Assembly (NCBI GenBank): GCA_002010665.1
Contig: MTON01000003.1
Span: 115,991-153,165 of the forward strand
Length of the DNA: 37,175 nucleotides
Origin: Candidatus Aminicenantes bacterium JdFR-78
GTDB taxonomy: Bacteria; Acidobacteriota; Aminicenantia; JdFR-78
Direction: 5' to 3'
Both the position numbers and the translations under genes were made by a program. This document shows positions 33,045-37,175 of this stretch, in pieces. The notes below the pieces were generated by a model. It searched no databases. It was given only the letters and a program-made list of their open reading frames with translations, and was not told where the DNA came from. Position 1 is the stretch's first letter. Each line of letters begins with the position of its first letter.

Positions 33045-33941
33045 ATGAGAAATGCGAGGATATATCCATTATTCTTTATAATTTTTCTTTACTTCTTATT
33101 CAATCCTCTTTTCGGACAAAAATCCAAATTAATCAATTTATTGCCTAAAATTAAAGGATGGAAATCAGTAGAGTTACCTCAAATTTTTACACCCACAAAT
33201 CTATACGAATATATAAATGGAGGAGCAGAAATTTATTTAGCGTATGATTTTAGAGAATTAGTAGTGGCTGAATTTAAAAATCAGAAGAACGCTTCAATTG
33301 TCATTGAGATTTATGATATGGGAGACGAGAAGAATTGTTTTGGTATATATAGCATTGAACGCTCTCCAGATAGCAATTATCTGGAAATCGGAAATCATGG
33401 ATACATTGATGGAGAAAGTCTTAATTTCATAATTTCCACTTATTATATAAAAATAAATTGTTATGATTGCGGGGAAAATACTCGTGATAATCTATTAAAT
33501 TTTGCTGATGGAATTATTAATAAAATTGAAAATAGAGGCTCTTTGCCTCCTATCCTCTTTTATTTTCCTGAAAAGGGGCTTATTAAAAATAGCGAAAAAT
33601 TTTATTTAAAGAATTTTCTTGGAATGGACTTTCTCAAAAATGGTTACAAGGCTGAATATAATTTAAATAATGAAAATTTTTCTCTTTTTATAGTAGAAGG
33701 TGAAGACGAGCAAGGAGCTCAGGAAATGTTCAATAAATTAAAAAATAATTTAAAGGATAATTTAATTGGAAAAATCAGGATAAATGATGGAGAATGCTAT
33801 ATAGCTAAGGATAAATATTACAAGAAAATATTAATGATGAAATCTAAAAACTATATTTTTGGTTCTTTAAAACTGGAAGATATGGAACTGGCAAAGGATT
33901 TTTTACTATCTATTTTACTTAAAATAAGAGGGGAGAAATGA
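33045..33941 (+). CDS. DUF6599-like secreted protein
   Basis: A 298-residue protein with a signal peptide (about residues 1-24, ending LFG-Q). It contains an NLYEYINGGAEIYLAYDFREL segment (split motif NLYEYINGGAE) and GDEKNCFGIYSIERSP typical of DUF6599 proteins, which are frequent in Acidobacteriota-like genomes. Function is unknown; no catalytic motif is recognised. No Shine-Dalgarno is visible, but a promoter lies immediately upstream, consistent with near-leaderless expression. The stop overlaps the cupin start (ATGA). Confidence 0.75.
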   Translation: MRNARIYPLFFIIFLYFLFNPLFGQKSKLINLLPKIKGWKSVELPQIFTPTNLYEYINGGAEIYLAYDFRELVVAEFKNQKNASIVIEIYDMGDEKNCFGIYSIERSPDSNYLEIGNHGYIDGESLNFIISTYYIKINCYDCGENTRDNLLNFADGIINKIENRGSLPPILFYFPEKGLIKNSEKFYLKNFLGMDFLKNGYKAEYNLNNENFSLFIVEGEDEQGAQEMFNKLKNNLKDNLIGKIRINDGECYIAKDKYYKKILMMKSKNYIFGSLKLEDMELAKDFLLSILLKIRGEK

Positions 33942-34276
33942 AAATAGTGCATTATACTGATGTTGAAAATTTATCATTTAAAGAAGAGGGAGCAAATAAG
34001 GTCAGAATTAGATGGCTCATTGGCGAGAAGGATAATCCTCCAAATTTTTATCTAAGGATGATAGAAGTTGAACCAGGAGGTCATACCCCCTTTCATAGCC
34101 ATTCAAAAGAGCATGAAGTATTTATTTTGGAAGGAAATGGGAAAATTCGGGATGAAAAGGGAAAGGAATATTCCCTTAGGGAAGGGATGGTTGTTTATGT
34201 GCCTCCTAGGGAAAAGCACCAGTTTAAAAATAACGGGGAAGGAATTCTGAAATTTCTTTGTATAATACCAAAATAA
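33938..34276 (+). CDS. Single-domain cupin protein
   Basis: A 112-residue cupin. Motif 1 is GGHTPFHSHSKEHEVFILEG (residues about 47-66) with two His, a Glu-His pair and downstream Glu for metal binding. Motif 2 is PPREKHQFKNNGEGILKFL (about 88-106) with the fourth His. Small metal-binding cupins of this size act as isomerases, dioxygenases or sensors; the substrate cannot be read from the sequence. It overlaps the DUF6599-like gene by four bases, with GAGGGGAGA upstream. Cytoplasmic. Confidence 0.87.
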   Translation: MKIVHYTDVENLSFKEEGANKVRIRWLIGEKDNPPNFYLRMIEVEPGGHTPFHSHSKEHEVFILEGNGKIRDEKGKEYSLREGMVVYVPPREKHQFKNNGEGILKFLCIIPK

Positions 34277-34319
34277 ATCAAAAGAGAAATACAAATTGGA
34301 ATCATAAGGAGGAAATTAT

Positions 34320-35516
34320 ATGAAAATATCTAAGAGAGGAGAAAATATTCAGCCATCACCTATAAGAAAATTAAAGCCCTATGCTGATAAGGCAAAAGCT
34401 GAAGGAGTTCATATTTATCATTTAAATATTGGACAGCCTGATATTTCAACTCCAAAACCAGTTATTGAGGCTTTTCATAATTATGATGATGAAGTTTTGA
34501 GCTATGGTCCCTCTCAGGGATTCTTAGAATTGAGAAGGGCTATCGTTGATTATTTCAAGTTCTATAATATCAAATTAAATGAGGACAATATAATTATAAC
34601 TATTGGAGGGAGTGAAGCCATTCACTTTTCATTTTCTGTAGTAGCTGATGTCGGAGAGGAGATTATAATTCCAGAGCCTTTTTATACTAATTATAATGGA
34701 TACGCATATTTTGCTAATGTAAAAATTGTTCCTGTAACAACAAAGGCAGAGGATGGATTCAGAATTCCAAAAATAGAAGAAATAGAGAAAAAAATTACAC
34801 CCAAGACAAGAGCAATACTTATATGTTCCCCTAATAACCCAACCGGAGTGGTATATACACGAGAAGAAATAGAATCAATTATTGAGCTGGCAAAAAAATA
34901 TGATTTATTTCTAATAGGCGATGAGGTCTACAAAGAATTTGTTTATGATGGTTTAAAACATACGAGCCTTCTCGAATTTCCAGAGGTTGCGGATCGAGTA
35001 ATAGTAGTGGATAGCATATCAAAGAGATTTAGTTGCTGTGGAGCAAGAATAGGAGCAGTTATTACCAGGAATGAAAAGATTTATCAGGCAATTCTAAAAT
35101 TCGCCCAAGCAAGGCTATGTCCTCCATCTGTTGAACAAAAAGCAGCTTTAGCAGCATATAGAATGAGCATGGACTATTTCAGAGATGTAAGAAAAGAATA
35201 TCAGAGAAGAAGAGATGTTCTGTTTAATGAATTAAAAAAGATCCCGGGAGTTGTTTTAGAAAAACCCCAGGGTGCATTTTATATGATTGTAAAATTACCC
35301 ATTAAGAATGCCGAACACTTCACCATCTGGCTATTAACTGATTTTAGGCTTAATAATGAAACTGTTATGCTTGCACCTGGAGAGGGTTTTTATGCAACAC
35401 CTGGCAAAGGGAAAGATGAGATAAGAATTGCTTATGTATTAAAGGAGAATGATTTAAAAAAGGCTTCAAATATTTTGATAAAAGGGCTTGAAAAATACAA
35501 AACTCTTTATGATTAA
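34320..35516 (+). CDS. PLP-dependent class I/II aminotransferase (aspartate/aromatic type)
   Basis: A 398-residue fold-type I aminotransferase. It shows NIGQPDISTP at the N-terminus, GGSEA phosphate-binding turn, PNNPTG (171-176), D201 and Y204 for the pyridine ring, PLP lysine K235 in SISKRFS, R243, and a C-terminal RIAYVL segment with the carboxylate-binding Arg. The family uses 2-oxoglutarate or related keto acids; exact amino-acid specificity is not determinable. AAGGAGG lies 9 bases before the ATG. It heads a tight unit with the rhodanese and MauE-like genes. Confidence 0.9.
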   Translation: MKISKRGENIQPSPIRKLKPYADKAKAEGVHIYHLNIGQPDISTPKPVIEAFHNYDDEVLSYGPSQGFLELRRAIVDYFKFYNIKLNEDNIIITIGGSEAIHFSFSVVADVGEEIIIPEPFYTNYNGYAYFANVKIVPVTTKAEDGFRIPKIEEIEKKITPKTRAILICSPNNPTGVVYTREEIESIIELAKKYDLFLIGDEVYKEFVYDGLKHTSLLEFPEVADRVIVVDSISKRFSCCGARIGAVITRNEKIYQAILKFAQARLCPPSVEQKAALAAYRMSMDYFRDVRKEYQRRRDVLFNELKKIPGVVLEKPQGAFYMIVKLPIKNAEHFTIWLLTDFRLNNETVMLAPGEGFYATPGKGKDEIRIAYVLKENDLKKASNILIKGLEKYKTLYD

Positions 35517-35522
35517 TATAAT

Positions 35523-36002
35523 ATGAGGAATTTTTTAAAACTCACAAAGGAAGCTGTTTTTATTCTAATAATTGCATCAATAATAGGTGTTTTTTTTAAC
35601 ATCAATCTTATCAGAAAATATGCTGATTATGATTTTAAAGGAGATTTTTTGTTCTTGGAAGAAGATGCCCTGCCAGAACTGATAACAGTCTATGAGGCAG
35701 AGGAGTTATGGCAGAGGGGAGAGGCTATATTCATAGATTCCCGTTCAGAAGAGGAGTTCAAAAAGGGTCATATTCTTGGAGCAATAAATATCCCTTTGAA
35801 TTCTATAAATTCACCCCAGGATTTAAAAAATATGGATATATCACAAGACAAAATTATAATTGCTTATTGTAGTGGAGGAGATTGTAAATCCAGTTTTTAC
35901 CTTGCTTATTTTTTGCAGAAAGCAGGTTTTAGGAATGTAAAGGTGCTTGAGGGCGGCTGGCCAAAATGGTTTGAAAATGGTTTACCTTGGGAAAAGAACT
36001 AA
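35523..36002 (+). CDS. Membrane-anchored rhodanese-like protein
   Basis: A 159-residue protein with one N-terminal hydrophobic helix (about 11-31) followed by a single rhodanese domain: IFIDSRSEEEFKKGHILGAINIP and an active-site loop YC116SGGDC121KSS, then VKVLEGGWPKWF. C116 is the expected sulfur-carrying Cys, and C121 is an extra cysteine in the loop. The topology suggests an extracytoplasmic domain that handles sulfur or disulfides. Its stop overlaps the next gene start (TAATG), and it lies 6 bases downstream of the aminotransferase. Confidence 0.88.
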   Translation: MRNFLKLTKEAVFILIIASIIGVFFNINLIRKYADYDFKGDFLFLEEDALPELITVYEAEELWQRGEAIFIDSRSEEEFKKGHILGAINIPLNSINSPQDLKNMDISQDKIIIAYCSGGDCKSSFYLAYFLQKAGFRNVKVLEGGWPKWFENGLPWEKN

Positions 36003-36418
36003 TGAAATCTAAAAAATATTTTATACTTGCAATCAGAATCCTTGTAGGACTCATATTTATTTTTTCTGGAATAACTAAAATAATAAATCCTCTTGGATTT
36101 GCTCAGGATATCCAGAATTATCAGATAGTTCCTGAGTTTATTTCATTCTGGACCGCTCTTATTCTTCCATGGTTAGAGTTAATTTGCGGAATTTTTCTCC
36201 TAACAGGTATTCTTGTGAGAGGAAGTTCATTCTGGATCTCGTCCATGTTATTTGTTTTTATATTGCTGATTATTTCTGTGCTTGTTCGGGGGCAAGAGAT
36301 TGATTGTGGATGCTTTGGATTTATAGGACATAAGGTTGACTGGACTTTATTACTTCAGGATTTAATTCTTTTTTCATTAAGTCTTACAATTCTGGTCTCG
36401 TCACTAAAAAGAAAATAA
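36002..36418 (+). CDS. MauE/DoxX family membrane protein
   Basis: A 138-residue protein with four hydrophobic helices, starting at ATG 36002. The N-terminus has RILVGLIFIFSGITKIINP, the typical DoxX/MauE first helix, and a later DCGCFG motif found in MauE-type proteins, which support disulfide formation in periplasmic proteins. The upstream in-frame TTG at 35987 lies inside the rhodanese gene and is less likely. It is coupled with the rhodanese gene by TAATG; together they suggest a thiol or sulfur relay in the envelope. Confidence 0.83.
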   Translation: MKSKKYFILAIRILVGLIFIFSGITKIINPLGFAQDIQNYQIVPEFISFWTALILPWLELICGIFLLTGILVRGSSFWISSMLFVFILLIISVLVRGQEIDCGCFGFIGHKVDWTLLLQDLILFSLSLTILVSSLKRK

Positions 36419-36429
36419 TAGAGGCGGAG

Positions 36430-37175
36430 ATGACAAAAGATTTGATTTATTTTGAAGAGCTTTTAACAGATGAAGAAATAATGGTGCGTGATTCAGTTAG
36501 AAAATTTGTAAAGGAGAAGGTAATACCCATCATAAATGAGTATCACAGAAAAGCTGAATTTCCTTCTCATTTGATTAAAGATATGGCTGAACTTGGGCTT
36601 TTTGGCGCCTATCTAAAGGGTTATGGATGTGCTGAGATAAATAATGTTGCATATGGTCTTGCATTACAGGAACTCGAATATGGAGATAGTGCCTTGAGAA
36701 GTTTCTGTTCTGTCCAGTCTTCTCTCGTAATGTGGCCTATTCTTGAATATGGATCAGAGGAACAAAAAAAATACTGGCTACCAAAAATGGCAAAGGGAGA
36801 GAAAATAGGATGTTATGGTCTCACAGAACCTGATTATGGTTCCGATCCAGGTTCAATGATCACAAAAGCAAAAAAAGAGGGAAGAAACTGGAGAATAAAT
36901 GGGAGAAAAATGTGGATTACAAATGGTAGTATTGCTGATGTTGCACTGGTATGGGCTAAAACAGATGAAGGAATAAGAGGGTTTCTGGTTGAAAAAGGAA
37001 CCCCAGGTTATACTGTTCAAGATATAAAAGGGAAATTTTCATTAAGGGCGTCCATTACATCAGAGCTTATTTTTGAAGATTGCATTGTTCCAGAAGATAA
37101 TGTTCTACCAAAGGCAAAGGGATTAAAGGCTCCTTTAAGCTGTCTTACACAGGCAAGATACGGGATTGGCTGGGG
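36430..37175 (+). CDS. Acyl-CoA dehydrogenase, glutaryl-CoA dehydrogenase-like (3' end outside the window)
   Basis: From ATG 36430 the frame stays open to the window end (248 codons). AGGCGGAG sits directly before the ATG. The translation shows acyl-CoA dehydrogenase features: an N-terminal helical domain, then YGCAEINNVAYGLALQELE, SVQSSLVMWPILEYGSEEQ, GCYGLTEPDYGSDPGSM (FAD/substrate-binding loop), NGRKMWITNGSIADV and FSLRASITSELIFED. The YGC, SVQSSLVM and LRAS segments resemble glutaryl-CoA dehydrogenases more than short-chain enzymes. It would oxidise a dicarboxylic acyl-CoA, as in lysine degradation. The catalytic Glu and C-terminus are not in view. Confidence 0.88.
   Translation, partial: MTKDLIYFEELLTDEEIMVRDSVRKFVKEKVIPIINEYHRKAEFPSHLIKDMAELGLFGAYLKGYGCAEINNVAYGLALQELEYGDSALRSFCSVQSSLVMWPILEYGSEEQKKYWLPKMAKGEKIGCYGLTEPDYGSDPGSMITKAKKEGRNWRINGRKMWITNGSIADVALVWAKTDEGIRGFLVEKGTPGYTVQDIKGKFSLRASITSELIFEDCIVPEDNVLPKAKGLKAPLSCLTQARYGIGW

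Noticed and set aside
1-37175. CRISPR arrays, insertion sequences, phage genes or rRNA
   Set aside because: No regularly spaced repeats, transposase or phage-type proteins, or rRNA sequence were seen.

Overview
The window is AT-rich bacterial chromosome (about two thirds A+T by eye), densely coded, with many genes overlapping by 1-14 bases. A TonB-dependent receptor, several predicted lipoproteins and a periplasmic-type tricorn protease point to a diderm (Gram-negative-type) bacterium. A Thermus-like aminopropyltransferase next to a second spermidine synthase, and an archaeal-type asparagine synthetase A, suggest a thermophile. The DUF6599-like protein and the tricorn/amidohydrolase set recall Acidobacteriota/Aminicenantes genomes, but that assignment is an inference from gene content.

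Layout. 1-5463 (+): the 3' part of nicotinate phosphoribosyltransferase, a 2,4-diaminopentanoate-dehydrogenase-like enzyme, galactokinase, a sodium:solute symporter (probably the sugar importer), two tiny membrane proteins and an unknown protein. 5486-8683 (+): a secreted tricorn-type protease. 8710-9636 (-): an AsnRS-derived asparagine synthetase A. 9941-14190 (+): three tandem exported amidohydrolases, of which only the middle one keeps the metal site. 14268-14342 (+): tRNA-Val(UAC) with its own promoter. 14387-15172 (-): a CPBP protease. 15397-16897 (+): two adjacent frameshifted genes, a small membrane protein and a Tat-exported DUF362 protein. 16922-18856 (-): a metzincin-like protease fused to many TPRs. 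18989-19675 (+): a second CPBP protein with an incomplete active site. 19692-26350 (-): a vitamin B12 uptake operon (receptor, ATPase, binding protein, permease) with two trailing membrane/lipoprotein genes, controlled by a clear cobalamin riboswitch and terminator. 26846-30321 (+): a radical SAM/SPASM enzyme, a membrane protein ending in an alternating-cysteine tail, a TPM-domain lipoprotein and LemA. 30394-32138 (+): two aminopropyltransferases. 32140-32928 (-): a DUF4097-like lipoprotein. 33045-37175 (+): DUF6599-like protein, cupin, class I aminotransferase, membrane rhodanese, MauE/DoxX protein and the start of a glutaryl-CoA-dehydrogenase-like acyl-CoA dehydrogenase.

Most noteworthy: (i) the four-gene unit 26846-30321, where a radical SAM/SPASM enzyme with a possible N-terminal peptide-recognition region lies one base upstream of a protein whose eight cysteines are all in a short C-terminal Cys-Ala-Cys tail predicted to be cytoplasmic, followed by TPM and LemA proteins; this looks like a post-translational modification system acting on a membrane complex; (ii) near-consensus promoters whose -10 boxes lie only 10-14 bases from the start codons of several genes lacking a Shine-Dalgarno, suggesting near-leaderless mRNAs; (iii) the active-plus-two-degenerate amidohydrolase triplet; (iv) the metzincin-TPR fusion.
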